Assembly: GCA_039934035.1 (NCBI GenBank)
Contig: JBDTMZ010000036.1
Span: 1 to 64,000, forward strand
Origin: Solibacter sp039934035
GTDB taxonomy: Bacteria > Acidobacteriota > Terriglobia > Bryobacterales > Bryobacteraceae
Direction of reading: 5' to 3'
DNA length: 64,000 nucleotides
This document shows, one piece after another, positions 50,522-59,237 of this stretch. Under the pieces are notes generated by a model. It was not told where the DNA came from. It did no database searches and saw nothing but the letters and a program-made list of their open reading frames with translations. The translations under genes and the position numbers were made by a program. The stretch's first letter is position 1; the number at the start of each line of letters is the position of its first letter.

Positions 50522-52024
50522 TTACCGCATGATCCAGAGTTCGAGATCCTGCTGCTGCTCCCGTCCTTCTTCCAGCGTGACCACTTTGGGACGCATCGTG
50601 TCGATGTCCCCCGTGGCGGGCGATCGATATTCGAAGGTGGACACCACGCGGTAACTCCCCGGCGCCAGTCCCTGGAAACTGTACTTACCGCGCAGGTCCG
50701 TGCGCGTGCTGCGCAGTTCCAACACGCGTTTCCGCGTTACTTCGTCGTACGCCTCCAGATACACCGGGACGCCGGGCGCCGGGTCGTTGGCCCCCACCGT
50801 CACCGAGCCCGTGATGCCGGCCGGTCTGGTGGAAAGCGTGTACCCGATGAAGCTGTTCTTATTGATCGTGACCTCGTTCCAGCCGTCCGCCCGGTTGACT
50901 TCGGGGCGCTCGCCGCGGGGGCCTCGAAAATCCGTCGCCACGTAAGCCGGCGAGGGCTCCAGCATAAACTGCCAGCGTCCCGGCAGCACGCTCGCTGAGG
51001 TGCCGGAGAACTTCAGCGTTTCCGTCTCGCCCTCGCCCGCCAGATCCACACGACGGGCGAGCATCTTTATTCCGCTGGTGTCCGTGAAGCGTGCGCCCTG
51101 CGTGGTCTGGAAGCCAAAACCCACCGCGGTCATGGGTAGCAGAAGGACGCGCATGCCGGTCATATCACGTTCCAGTGCCATAGGGACATACGCCCCTTGG
51201 GCGGGCGCGCTCCCGTTGGCTTGAATCTCGCACAAAAGCTCGTACGGTCCCGGCGCTTTGGCAAAGAATTGGAAGTTGCCGTTCGTAGTGACGATCTCGC
51301 GTTCGACATCGGAGACCAGGGTCACCGTGACTGGGCCCGGCGACGAATGGATAACCTGGCCGCTGATATTGAACAGTCTGCCTGGAAGCGGGCGGACCTT
51401 CACATTGGTGGATTCAGTGTCCAGCACGGCGTCCACCGAGACGGCCTCTTCGGTGCGCATCGTTTCGCGATAGAACGTGGGCAGGTAACCGCCGTCTTCA
51501 TACGTGCGCCCGATCGTGCGCACCAGATAATTGCCGGGTTCGAGCCCCGAAATCCGGTACATTCCCCGATCGTCCGCTTGCGCTTTGGCAACCATGCGCG
51601 GCGGCCGCGTATTGGTCATGGCCACAACTTCGTGCGCGGGCAGGCCGACATCGTTCTCATCGACGATCACACCGGACACTGAGGAATATCGCGTCAGGCG
51701 GATGTTCAACACAATGGACTGCTCCTTTTCCACCATGATGGGTTGCCCGGCGGCCCGCCAATTCTTCTGGCCGGATTCCGCCGGCATGAAACCACGGCGC
51801 GCGGCGTGCACCAGATACCCGCCGGCAGGCAGATCCAGAAATGCGAACATGCCATAGGTGTCCGTACGCACGCTGCCGCTTGGCCCCGGCGTGCCTGGAA
51901 GCGGCTGTAGCGTCACCAGGGTGCGGGCCAGCGCCTTACCGGTCTGGTTCTCCGCGACGCTTCCTTTAATAATGGCGGAGTGGATGGCGCCCGCCGCCAC
52001 CAGCAGTACCAGCAAATGGCGCAT
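50522..52024 (-). CDS. Secreted carboxypeptidase-regulatory-like repeat protein
   Basis: 500 residues with a signal peptide (MRHLLVLLVAAGAIHSAIIK). Three to four carboxypeptidase-regulatory-like or Cna-B type modules are seen: IKGSVAENQTGKALARTLVT, then GVIVDENDVGLPAHEVVAMT, and near the end GSVTVGANDPAPGVPVYLEA with GKYSFQGLAPGSYRVVSTFE. These are transthyretin-like beta sandwiches in surface or periplasmic proteins. Such proteins are abundant in Acidobacteria. Function is structural or adhesive at best guess. It is divergent from the sigma factor operon and convergent with the PQQ dehydrogenase. Confidence 0.75.
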   Translation of the reverse strand: MRHLLVLLVAAGAIHSAIIKGSVAENQTGKALARTLVTLQPLPGTPGPSGSVRTDTYGMFAFLDLPAGGYLVHAARRGFMPAESGQKNWRAAGQPIMVEKEQSIVLNIRLTRYSSVSGVIVDENDVGLPAHEVVAMTNTRPPRMVAKAQADDRGMYRISGLEPGNYLVRTIGRTYEDGGYLPTFYRETMRTEEAVSVDAVLDTESTNVKVRPLPGRLFNISGQVIHSSPGPVTVTLVSDVEREIVTTNGNFQFFAKAPGPYELLCEIQANGSAPAQGAYVPMALERDMTGMRVLLLPMTAVGFGFQTTQGARFTDTSGIKMLARRVDLAGEGETETLKFSGTSASVLPGRWQFMLEPSPAYVATDFRGPRGERPEVNRADGWNEVTINKNSFIGYTLSTRPAGITGSVTVGANDPAPGVPVYLEAYDEVTRKRVLELRSTRTDLRGKYSFQGLAPGSYRVVSTFEYRSPATGDIDTMRPKVVTLEEGREQQQDLELWIMR

Positions 52025-52148
52025 ATTCTGAGTGGGTGACGCCGGAAACGCGCAAAGAGTGGATGCGAAATTACAGACTTTTTGCCCCGGACTGTCACAA
52101 ACTGTCCTCGACCGGTGTTACCTTGTCGTGAACGCACGCAGCAACGCA

Positions 52149-52664
52149 ATGGACCTTATGGATGCCACCCCGCGGCCGTTCGACTTCGAAGCGGTCTTCC
52201 GCAGCCACTATGCCCCGCTCGCGCGCATCATCGCCCGCGTGATTCGCGACCCGGCCCGCGCCGAGGAACTGACTGTGGAGGTGCTTTGGAAACTGTGGCG
52301 CACCCCCGCCGCTCACGGCGAACAGGCCGGCGGCTGGCTGCACCGTAGCGCGGTGCGCACCGGCCTCAACGAACTTCGCAGCCGCAATCGGGGACAACGC
52401 CACGAGCAGTTGGCAGAGGCCAACTCCGCCGGTCCCAATCCCGAGCAGGCGCGTCTGGCAGCCGAGAAACAGGAGCAGGTGCGCACGGTGCTCGCCGCAC
52501 TGGAACCCCGCCAGGCCGAGTTGTTGCTGCTGCGCCATAGCGGCCTGAGTTATGCCGAAGTGGCCGCGGCGCTGGAATTGAATGCCGCGTCGGTGGGCAC
52601 CCTGCTGGCGCGTGCGCTGCAGGCGTTCCGAAAGGAGTACACAGAGCGGTATGGAGAACAATGA
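52149..52664 (+). CDS. ECF-type RNA polymerase sigma factor
   Basis: 171 residues from ATG (MDLMDATPRPFDFEAVFRSH). Region 2 (YAPLARIIARVIRDPARAEE, then LTVEVLWKLWRTP) and region 4 (LAALEPRQAELLLLRHSGLS, YAEVAAALELNAASVGTLLA) give the usual sigma-70 ECF layout. It directs RNA polymerase to a small regulon, often for envelope or stress response. A GTG at 52,128 in the same frame is an alternative start. The gene overlaps the membrane thioredoxin gene by 14 bases, which occupies the place where an anti-sigma factor normally lies. Confidence 0.85.
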   Translation: MDLMDATPRPFDFEAVFRSHYAPLARIIARVIRDPARAEELTVEVLWKLWRTPAAHGEQAGGWLHRSAVRTGLNELRSRNRGQRHEQLAEANSAGPNPEQARLAAEKQEQVRTVLAALEPRQAELLLLRHSGLSYAEVAAALELNAASVGTLLARALQAFRKEYTERYGEQ

Positions 52665-53526
52665 AATGCAGGACCCTCGCGTGGAAGCCTGGGTGGAGGC
52701 AAAAATGGCAGCATTGGAACCGTCGAGTTCGTGGAAGCCGGACGCCTCGCAGGGCCTGGCGCGCTTTCGCCAGCGGCAGAAGAGCCAGCGCACACGCTGG
52801 ATCCGCATGGCGGGGGCGGGAATCGCTGCATCAGTCGCAGGCATCGGCCTCTTCCTGGCGGTCCCGGCGACCTGCGAGGGCGCCGGGTGCGCCAAGCCGG
52901 CCGCGCGTTCCTCGAACGCGCCCGTGGTGGAGCGGGACGCCCCGCCGTCACCTGCGCCTGCCCCGAATCGCGGGCCGCAAGCCATCGCCGCGACGGCCGC
53001 CTACAAGGCGTCCGGAAGCCTCCTGGCGCCCGTCACCGTGGAAGTCTATTCCGATTACGAGTGCCCGCACTGCGCCACCACATCCCTGGAAGTGATCCCC
53101 GAATTCACGCGCGACTACGTGGCCACCGGCAAGGCGCGCCTGATTCACCGCGATTACCCGCTCAATCAGCACCAGTACGCGCGCCTGGCGGCCCGCTACG
53201 CCAATGCCGCCGGCACGCTCGGGCACTATGACGCCGTGGTGCAACAGTTGTTCCGCACCCAGGCATCGTGGGCGCTCAGCGGGGATCTCGGCACCCAGGT
53301 GGCGCAAGTGCTGCCCCCCGGCGTGATGAGTCAGGTTCGCAAACTGGTGGACAGCGATGCCCGCCTCGAAGATACGGTTGACGCCGATATGGCGCAGGGC
53401 CGCCTCGTGCCGTTGACCATGACGCCCACCATGGTGGTCACCTACAAAGGTAAGAGTCAGACGCTGGCGCCCGTGCCGGGCTACGAACTGCTCAAGAGCT
53501 ACCTGGACGAACTGCTCACCAAGTAA
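52651..53526 (+). CDS. Membrane-anchored DsbA-like thioredoxin, sigma-factor partner
   Basis: 291 residues. Residues 1-50 are charged and should be cytoplasmic. Residues about 52-71 are a membrane helix (IRMAGAGIAASVAGIGLFLA), 75-115 a Pro/Ala-rich linker and 125-291 a DsbA/thioredoxin-4 domain. The active site C-P-H-C is at 138-141 and the cis-Pro loop is T-P-T near 262. The catalytic domain should face the periplasm and make or break disulphides. Overlap with the ECF sigma gene and a cytoplasmic N-terminal tail of anti-sigma size suggest that the protein also controls the sigma factor in response to periplasmic redox state (inference). Confidence 0.8.
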   Translation: MENNEMQDPRVEAWVEAKMAALEPSSSWKPDASQGLARFRQRQKSQRTRWIRMAGAGIAASVAGIGLFLAVPATCEGAGCAKPAARSSNAPVVERDAPPSPAPAPNRGPQAIAATAAYKASGSLLAPVTVEVYSDYECPHCATTSLEVIPEFTRDYVATGKARLIHRDYPLNQHQYARLAARYANAAGTLGHYDAVVQQLFRTQASWALSGDLGTQVAQVLPPGVMSQVRKLVDSDARLEDTVDADMAQGRLVPLTMTPTMVVTYKGKSQTLAPVPGYELLKSYLDELLTK

Positions 53527-53706
53527 TCCCTCCTTGACTAACGGGCGCGCTTCGGTCGAGCAATCGATATTATCCTTGCTGGAGCACGAACGGGAAACCC
53601 GTCGCGCGTCAGCAATCGATTACCCGCGTTGTGCCTGGCAATTCCCGCCCGATCGCCCATTCTTTGGGAACGTTATAATCGACCAGCGTGCATCCGGAGG
53701 GTAGTT

Positions 53707-55923
53707 ATGTCTGGCATCAAGACCTGTGATTGTTCCCGTACGATTTGGGCGATTCTCTGCGCTTGCGTGGTTGCCAAGGCTTTGGTTGCTCAGGTTCCCG
53801 CCAAAGTGGATTTCGCCCGCGACATTCGACCGTTATTCAAAGAGCACTGCCTCGAGTGCCACGGGCCTTCCCAACAGATGCGGGGCCTTCGTCTGGACCG
53901 TCGCAGAGACGCCTTGCCAAACCGGGTGGGCGCGAATGGCGCTCGCATTGTGCCTGGCAACAGCGCGGACAGCCTTCTCTATCGCCAGGTGAGCGCGACC
54001 CAACCCGGCAAGCAGATGCCACCGGCAGGGCCGCTTCGGCAGCAGCAAATAGACCTCATCAAGAACTGGATCGATCAGGGCGCGGAGTGGCCTGATTCTT
54101 TGTCTGGCGACAGAGATACCACGCCGCCAAATCCAACGACTGTGAGCATCGTGAACACCCTGCGGAACGGCGATCGTACACAATTCAGCCGGCTATTGCG
54201 TGAAAATTCCGGCGCGGCAAATGCGAAAGGGCCGGGCGGCTGGACGCCGATCATGTACGCGGCTCTCTACGGGGACGCCGCGACGGTCAACCTGTTGCTT
54301 ACCGGGGGCGCGAATCCGAATGCCCAGAATGACGACGGCGGAACGGCCCTGATGTATGCCATCGACAGCGAGCAGAAAACGAAGATGCTGCTCGACCACG
54401 GCGCCAATCCCAACCTGCGTTCCGGAGAAGGCCGGACCGCTCTGGTCATCGCCGTCGGACGAGCCGGATGCTATCCCGTGGTGAAACTCCTGCTGGACAA
54501 AGGCGCGGACGCACGCATCGAGCCGTCGGATGGGCCGGGTCTCTTGAACTCGGCAACCGGATCGCTCGACCCGAGGGTGTTTCAACTGCTTCTGGATCAC
54601 GGCGCCAGCAGCAAAGCCCTCCCCCTTAGTCCGCTCCTGGTAGCGGGCTGCACCGCGTGCTTCGACATGCTGCTCCCCTTGGCAAACAGCGCCGGGTTGG
54701 CTGGCGGACTCCAGGGCGCGATTCGGACCGGCGACATCCCTCGGATCAAAACACTGCTCGATCGCGGCGCACGACCCGGTGCATCTCTGCTCCAAACCGT
54801 CGCTGCCTCTCGTGCGCCCATTCCCGCCGAAACAATCCGGTCTTTGATCAGCCACGGCGCTGACGTGAACGCAAAGACTTCTTCAGGCCTGACCATGGTC
54901 GATTTCGCAAAGAAGCAAGGAAACGCCACCCTGGTGGATATCCTGACGCAAGCGGGCGTCTCGGGAGAGAACAGCGCTCCACCGGTGCTGTTGGGAAAAC
55001 CGGCCCCATCGCCTCGAGCCGCCATGGAGAGAATTATCCCGTCGCTGCAGCGGGCCGACGCAGCCTTCCTCAGCAGGGGCGGCTGCGTTTCGTGTCACAA
55101 CAACTCGCTTACGGCAATGACCATTGCCGCCGCACGCGCCAAAGGCGTGACGTTTAACGACCAGATCGCAAAGGACCAGTCGCGGAAGATCGCGGCGTTC
55201 CTGCGGGAGAACGCGGAGCGCGCCCTGGAGAACGAGGGCCTTCCGGGCGCGGTCGATACAGTCAGCTATATCCTTTTGGGCATGGCCGCGTACGGATATC
55301 CAAGCGATCCCGTTACCGACGTGTGGTCGCGCTTCGTGAAGAATAATCAGTCTTCCGATGGTCGCTGGGTGTGTATTGCGCTGCGGCCTCCCCTGGAGTC
55401 GAGCGACTTTCAGGTGACGGCGGCATCCATCCGCTCTCTGAAAACGTACCACCCCAAGAGCCAGGAGACGGATTTCGAGAAGTCCGTGGAGCGTGGGGTT
55501 CGCTGGCTCGAGGCGGCAACACCGAACACCACGGAGGACTTGGTTTTCAAGATTCTGGGATTGACCTGGGGCGGAGGAAGCCGGTCCGCGATCCGCGCCA
55601 CGGCGCAGGAACTGCTCGCACGACAAAGCGCCGACGGAGGCTGGAGCCAGACCAGAGCGCTGCATTCCGATGCCTATGCGACTGGCCAGGCTCTGGTTGC
55701 GCTTAAGGAGTCGAACGCTATTCCGACCGGTGATCGGGCTTACCAACGAGGCGTTCAGTACTTGCTGAATTCGCAGTTGCAGGATGGCTCGTGGCACGTA
55801 CAGTCGCGGACGCCCGCCTTCCAGCCTTACTTTGACAGCGACTTTCCGCATGGTTCCGACCAGTTTATTTCTGCCGCCGCGAGTAACTGGGCTGCCATGG
55901 CGCTGGCGACAGTCGTGCGCTGA
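53707..55923 (+). CDS. Cytochrome c/ankyrin/squalene-cyclase-like fusion protein
   Basis: 738 residues; ATG at 53,707 has GGAGGG 6 bases upstream. A signal-anchor-like start (TIWAILCACVVAKALVAQV) is followed by a planctomycete-type haem domain (FARDIRPLFKEHCLECHG). Residues about 160-410 are ankyrin repeats (GWTPIMYAALYGDAATVNLL; GGTALMYAIDSEQKTKMLLD; LISHGADVNAKTSSGLTMVD). A second haem motif C-V-S-C-H lies near 458. The last 250 residues are alpha-alpha barrel repeats of the squalene-hopene cyclase/prenyltransferase type (LARQSADGGWSQT; YLLNSQLQDGSW). The mix suggests a periplasmic electron-transfer or scaffold protein. The enzyme activity of the barrel is unproven; no D-x-D-D motif is seen. 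Confidence 0.75.
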   Translation: MSGIKTCDCSRTIWAILCACVVAKALVAQVPAKVDFARDIRPLFKEHCLECHGPSQQMRGLRLDRRRDALPNRVGANGARIVPGNSADSLLYRQVSATQPGKQMPPAGPLRQQQIDLIKNWIDQGAEWPDSLSGDRDTTPPNPTTVSIVNTLRNGDRTQFSRLLRENSGAANAKGPGGWTPIMYAALYGDAATVNLLLTGGANPNAQNDDGGTALMYAIDSEQKTKMLLDHGANPNLRSGEGRTALVIAVGRAGCYPVVKLLLDKGADARIEPSDGPGLLNSATGSLDPRVFQLLLDHGASSKALPLSPLLVAGCTACFDMLLPLANSAGLAGGLQGAIRTGDIPRIKTLLDRGARPGASLLQTVAASRAPIPAETIRSLISHGADVNAKTSSGLTMVDFAKKQGNATLVDILTQAGVSGENSAPPVLLGKPAPSPRAAMERIIPSLQRADAAFLSRGGCVSCHNNSLTAMTIAAARAKGVTFNDQIAKDQSRKIAAFLRENAERALENEGLPGAVDTVSYILLGMAAYGYPSDPVTDVWSRFVKNNQSSDGRWVCIALRPPLESSDFQVTAASIRSLKTYHPKSQETDFEKSVERGVRWLEAATPNTTEDLVFKILGLTWGGGSRSAIRATAQELLARQSADGGWSQTRALHSDAYATGQALVALKESNAIPTGDRAYQRGVQYLLNSQLQDGSWHVQSRTPAFQPYFDSDFPHGSDQFISAAASNWAAMALATVVR

Positions 55924-56357
55924 ACACGAGCCTTCGTTACTCCGGAAACACCGCACCCGGAAGTGTGCGGAAGTGACCGTGCGGTAAATCAGGTCCTTCC
56001 TGGTCGCCTGGTATTTACAGACGTTTACAAGTTGTACTGCGTCGCCCCACCGTCCGGGCGCTGCTCTCCTGGGCCCGCATCGCGAGCAGGGAACGCGTCA
56101 GGCCTTGTCCCAGGTATGCCGTAGGCTGTCGACATCCGCCATTTGGCAGCCGACCAGGCACGTCAAAAAGATGCCATGCAAAGAAAAGAGAATCTGTCGT
56201 CCTTCTGGGGAATCTGGTCAGTAAGTCCGAGTGGTGTGAGGAACTGGCAAGCTAGCGAAACATGAATCCGCCCGCTCGCCGGTGACAATCGACAAGGTCG
56301 GTTTGAGTGCGCCCCGCGGACCGTTCTGTTTGTAACTTCTGAATGATGCGAGGTGAT
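55924..56357. other. 434-bp intergenic region
   Basis: Contains no convincing gene. A TTTACA near 56,025 resembles a -35 box but no matching -10 is seen. The promoter of the barrel-protein gene probably lies in its last 100 bases. Confidence 0.35.
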
Positions 56358-56999
56358 ATGAGAAACCGATTATTGACGATTTGCATTGCGACGTTTGCGC
56401 TTGCCACGGGCGCTTTCGCTCAGAGATTCGAGGCCTTCGGCGATTACAGCTACCTGCGGTATAACCCGACGATCAACGGCCTGAACACTCGTTCGTTGAA
56501 CGGTGGCGGCGGTGGAGTCCAGTTGAACTTCCTCAAGTTCCTGGCACTGAAGGGTGATTTCCAGGGCTACATGAGCACGCAGACCGAGGTCAACGTTACT
56601 TCGCCGATTTCCACTCCAAAAGGGATCATTCCCGTCGGACTGTATAAATCCAACGCGTCGATGTTCAGCTACCTGTTCGGACCCGTGGTCAGGATTCCCG
56701 GGAAGCACATTCGTCCGTTTGGAGAGCTGCTCTTCGGCGGCGTGCACACAAATTTGTACGCCCAGCTCAACAACTCCTTGATTGCGCAGGGTGGGAAGAT
56801 AGATACCAGCGCCACTGCACAACACCCGTTTGCCATGGCGTTCGGTGGTGGTTTGGACGTCGTGGTGAATAAGCACTTCGCGCTGCGCCTGGGCGAGGTT
56901 GACTGGATGTTGACCCGGTTTACCAACGTCTGGACCAACACGAATAACCAGAATAACTTCCGCTATCTTGGCGGCGCTGTCTTCACCTTCGGGGACTAA
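56358..56999 (+). CDS. Outer-membrane beta-barrel protein
   Basis: 213 residues; the ATG at 56,358 follows GAGGTGAT. Signal peptide MRNRLLTICIATFALATGAF ends at A-Q. The mature part alternates aromatic strands (FEAFGDYSYLRYNPTINGLN; VVRIPGKHIRPFGELLFGGV; LGGAVFTFGD) and ends in an aromatic-rich strand, as outer-membrane barrels of the OmpA/OmpX type do. Likely an eight-stranded porin-family protein of the outer membrane. Function is not known. It stands alone as a single gene. Confidence 0.75.
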   Translation: MRNRLLTICIATFALATGAFAQRFEAFGDYSYLRYNPTINGLNTRSLNGGGGGVQLNFLKFLALKGDFQGYMSTQTEVNVTSPISTPKGIIPVGLYKSNASMFSYLFGPVVRIPGKHIRPFGELLFGGVHTNLYAQLNNSLIAQGGKIDTSATAQHPFAMAFGGGLDVVVNKHFALRLGEVDWMLTRFTNVWTNTNNQNNFRYLGGAVFTFGD

Positions 57000-57819
57000 T
57001 CAGGCTAGCCCATCCCCGGCAGCCGGATCAAATGATGGGGAAGTCCGAGCCGGAACCGGATGCGGTCGATTTCCTATATCGGTTTCAGGAACCCCAACTC
57101 CTCCAGCGGCCGTAGTTTCGCCGGCGCACCCGTGAACCCGCAAGCCACGAGCACGCAGTTCACGGCGCGCCGGGCCGCTTCATTCGCGGCCTCCAGCCGA
57201 TATCAGTGTAAGTCGTCCGGGCGCTCCTCTCCTCGGCCCTGGGCCCGGTCGCTTCAGGCGCTGCTCGACGTTTGTAGCCTCGAACCCAGGAACTCCACGC
57301 CACCACGGTAACCGATTGCGGGGACCGTATGGCCACGTGGGCCGTCCAGCAGACGCATCCAAAGGTGTCCCTCCAAACAGCCGGCAGCTCACGGATTTTG
57401 CTATCCTCGTGCTCGCTGGCGATTACTTTCAGCGCTGGGTCCGAGAGGCGCCAAACATGGTAGTGACCGTCCTTTTGGGAGGGGACCTGTCGATGCATCC
57501 CTCGTACTCATAGCGACGTCCCTTATACTTCGCAGTCGCCATCCCTGGACGCTCCGTTGCTTGGCGCTTTCGGGATAATGGTCGGGACCCTGTTCGTCAC
57601 GTCTCGCTCCACGCGATCCATACCAATCTGTCGGTCTTGGCTGTAGCTGCCACACAGCGGTTGTTTTGGGCATGTTACGCGTGCCCGCTCTTCCAGGGGT
57701 GACTAGCACCGTCTTGCCAGGGTAATATCCGTCGTCAACTATTTCTTTGGCTTGACGACAACATGCATTGACAAAGTTTCGCAAATCCTTCGTGCCATCG
57801 TCTGCATCTAGTAGCCGAG
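57000..57819. other. 820-bp region without intact gene
   Basis: Only remnants are seen. On the minus strand about 57,085-57,195 reads YRLEAANEAARRAVNCVLVA then GFTGAPAKLRPLEELGFLKP, which looks like a short piece of a real protein. The rest shows no conserved frame. Possibly a decayed mobile or regulatory gene. Confidence 0.35.
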
Positions 57820-58479
57820 ATGAAATGCTCCCTACTCGCAGGTGCAATATCCGCAACGCTCGCCGCGAGCATCGCATGGGCACAGCCGACAACTCCAAAG
57901 GTGATTCTCCTGGTCGGGCCCCCCGGCAGCGGCAAAACCACCCAGGCCAAGTTTCTCGCCAAGAAGTATGGGATTCCGGCGTTCTCGATGGCCGACCTGG
58001 TGAAAAAGCAGATGGTCCATAAGAAGGACGCTGACTCGAGGGCTCTCGCCGCCGCCATCGCGAGCGAGGAACTCTTGCCGGATGATGCGGCTACGGGCCT
58101 GATCCGAGCCCAGGTGCAACACGTCGACCTCAGAAAAGGTTTCGTCCTCGACGGCTATCCCTCCACGGCCGGACAGGCGAAATCCTTGGACCAGATGTTA
58201 CAGGAACAACGCTTGATCCAGAAAGTCGTCGTAGTGGTTCTTGATGCTACAGACGATGTCATCCGGAAGCGAATGCTCGCCCGAAAACGAGTGGACGACA
58301 AACCCGAGACCATAGACAGGCGCATCCAGGGATTCCGCACGGAAGCCGCGTTGTTGATCGGCTGGGCCGGACAGACCAACGTCGTGCGGGTGAATGCCAA
58401 CGTAGGCGTCGGGGATCTTTCGAAACAGATCGTCGCGGGCCTGGAAAACACCTGGGCGAAGCAGACATCCGGGCAGTGA
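57820..58479 (+). CDS. Adenylate-kinase-like protein with signal peptide
   Basis: 219 residues. The P-loop V-G-P-P-G-S-G-K-T-T lies near 33-42, V-L-D-G-Y-P-S with the NMP-binding Asp near 110, and an R-x-D-D-x-x-E-T-I-D-x-R segment near 165-175. Together they give an adenylate/nucleoside-monophosphate kinase core without a long LID domain. Unusually it begins with MKCSLLAGAISATLAASIAW then AQP, a convincing signal peptide with A-x-A cleavage site. No later in-frame ATG lies before the P-loop. It would act in the periplasm, where ATP is normally absent, so its substrate or role is uncertain. A second, cytoplasmic adk probably exists elsewhere. Confidence 0.8.
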   Translation: MKCSLLAGAISATLAASIAWAQPTTPKVILLVGPPGSGKTTQAKFLAKKYGIPAFSMADLVKKQMVHKKDADSRALAAAIASEELLPDDAATGLIRAQVQHVDLRKGFVLDGYPSTAGQAKSLDQMLQEQRLIQKVVVVVLDATDDVIRKRMLARKRVDDKPETIDRRIQGFRTEAALLIGWAGQTNVVRVNANVGVGDLSKQIVAGLENTWAKQTSGQ

Positions 58480-58717
58480 CCCTGATACCGGGGCAAGAGC
58501 GCCGCTCTTGAGCGATCGCCGGACTCCCCAACGTGGCCGGCAACCACCGTCATGGTATGCAACCGCACTAGCGAATTGGATCCGCCCTATTCAGCCCTAC
58601 TCCGGGCCACCTGCGTTAACCCCAACCAACCGGCCCCCCTCCTTCTTGCGGAGAAGACTGAGACCCGCTGTGATCGCAACGCCCTGGTAGCAGGCTCGCT
58701 GGCGCCAACCTGCCGCG

Positions 58718-59143
58718 TCACTTCTTGGGGCGCACCGGGGGTGGGACCCGATGGTAGATGGTCTCGAATTCGGACCTGTCGCCGATGGCGACGCCGGTCG
58801 AGGTCGAAGTGGAGGGCCCTCTGGATGCGTTCGGTTGAGACCGGCTATAGGTTTCGTTCACTCCGCTGACCTTCGTCTGTGTGGAGACGCTGCCTTTCTG
58901 AGGACGGGAGTCGATGCGCGAAACCTTGTCCCGGGGGAGGGCGACCTGCTCATGCTTAACGATGATTACCAGATAGTCGTCAGTCAGTTCCGCGAATTGC
59001 GCCATGATGGGCCGCGCAGCGCCCGCCGTGATAATTCGCACCTCATGTCCGGTCTTGAGATCACGCACGTTCTTCCATGGATCTGGCGTGTCCGCGGCCA
59101 AAAGGGCGAGACCCGGTATCAGGAACAGGATTCCGCGTAGCAT
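58718..59143 (-). CDS. Small secreted protein of unknown function
   Basis: 141 residues; the ATG at 59,143 gives a clean signal peptide (MLRGILFLIPGLALLAADTP). The mature part holds an SH3/Sm-like beta segment (DLKTGHEVRIITAGAARPIM; DDYLVIIVKHEQVALPRDKV) and a Ser/Thr-rich tail ending V-P-P-P-V-R-P-K-K. Similar short secreted proteins with a 'DL-x-x-G-x-x-V' strand are frequent in Acidobacteria. Function is unknown. An upstream ATG (59,170) is possible but would put charged residues before the signal. Confidence 0.6.
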   Translation of the reverse strand: MLRGILFLIPGLALLAADTPDPWKNVRDLKTGHEVRIITAGAARPIMAQFAELTDDYLVIIVKHEQVALPRDKVSRIDSRPQKGSVSTQTKVSGVNETYSRSQPNASRGPSTSTSTGVAIGDRSEFETIYHRVPPPVRPKK

Positions 59144-59237
59144 TTGCGACAAGATGTCGATCGCCGGCAAAGGATTTCTTTTTCTCGAGTCAAAATCGAT
59201 TGATACGAACCGGTCGGCCGTGGCACCATTCCATCAA

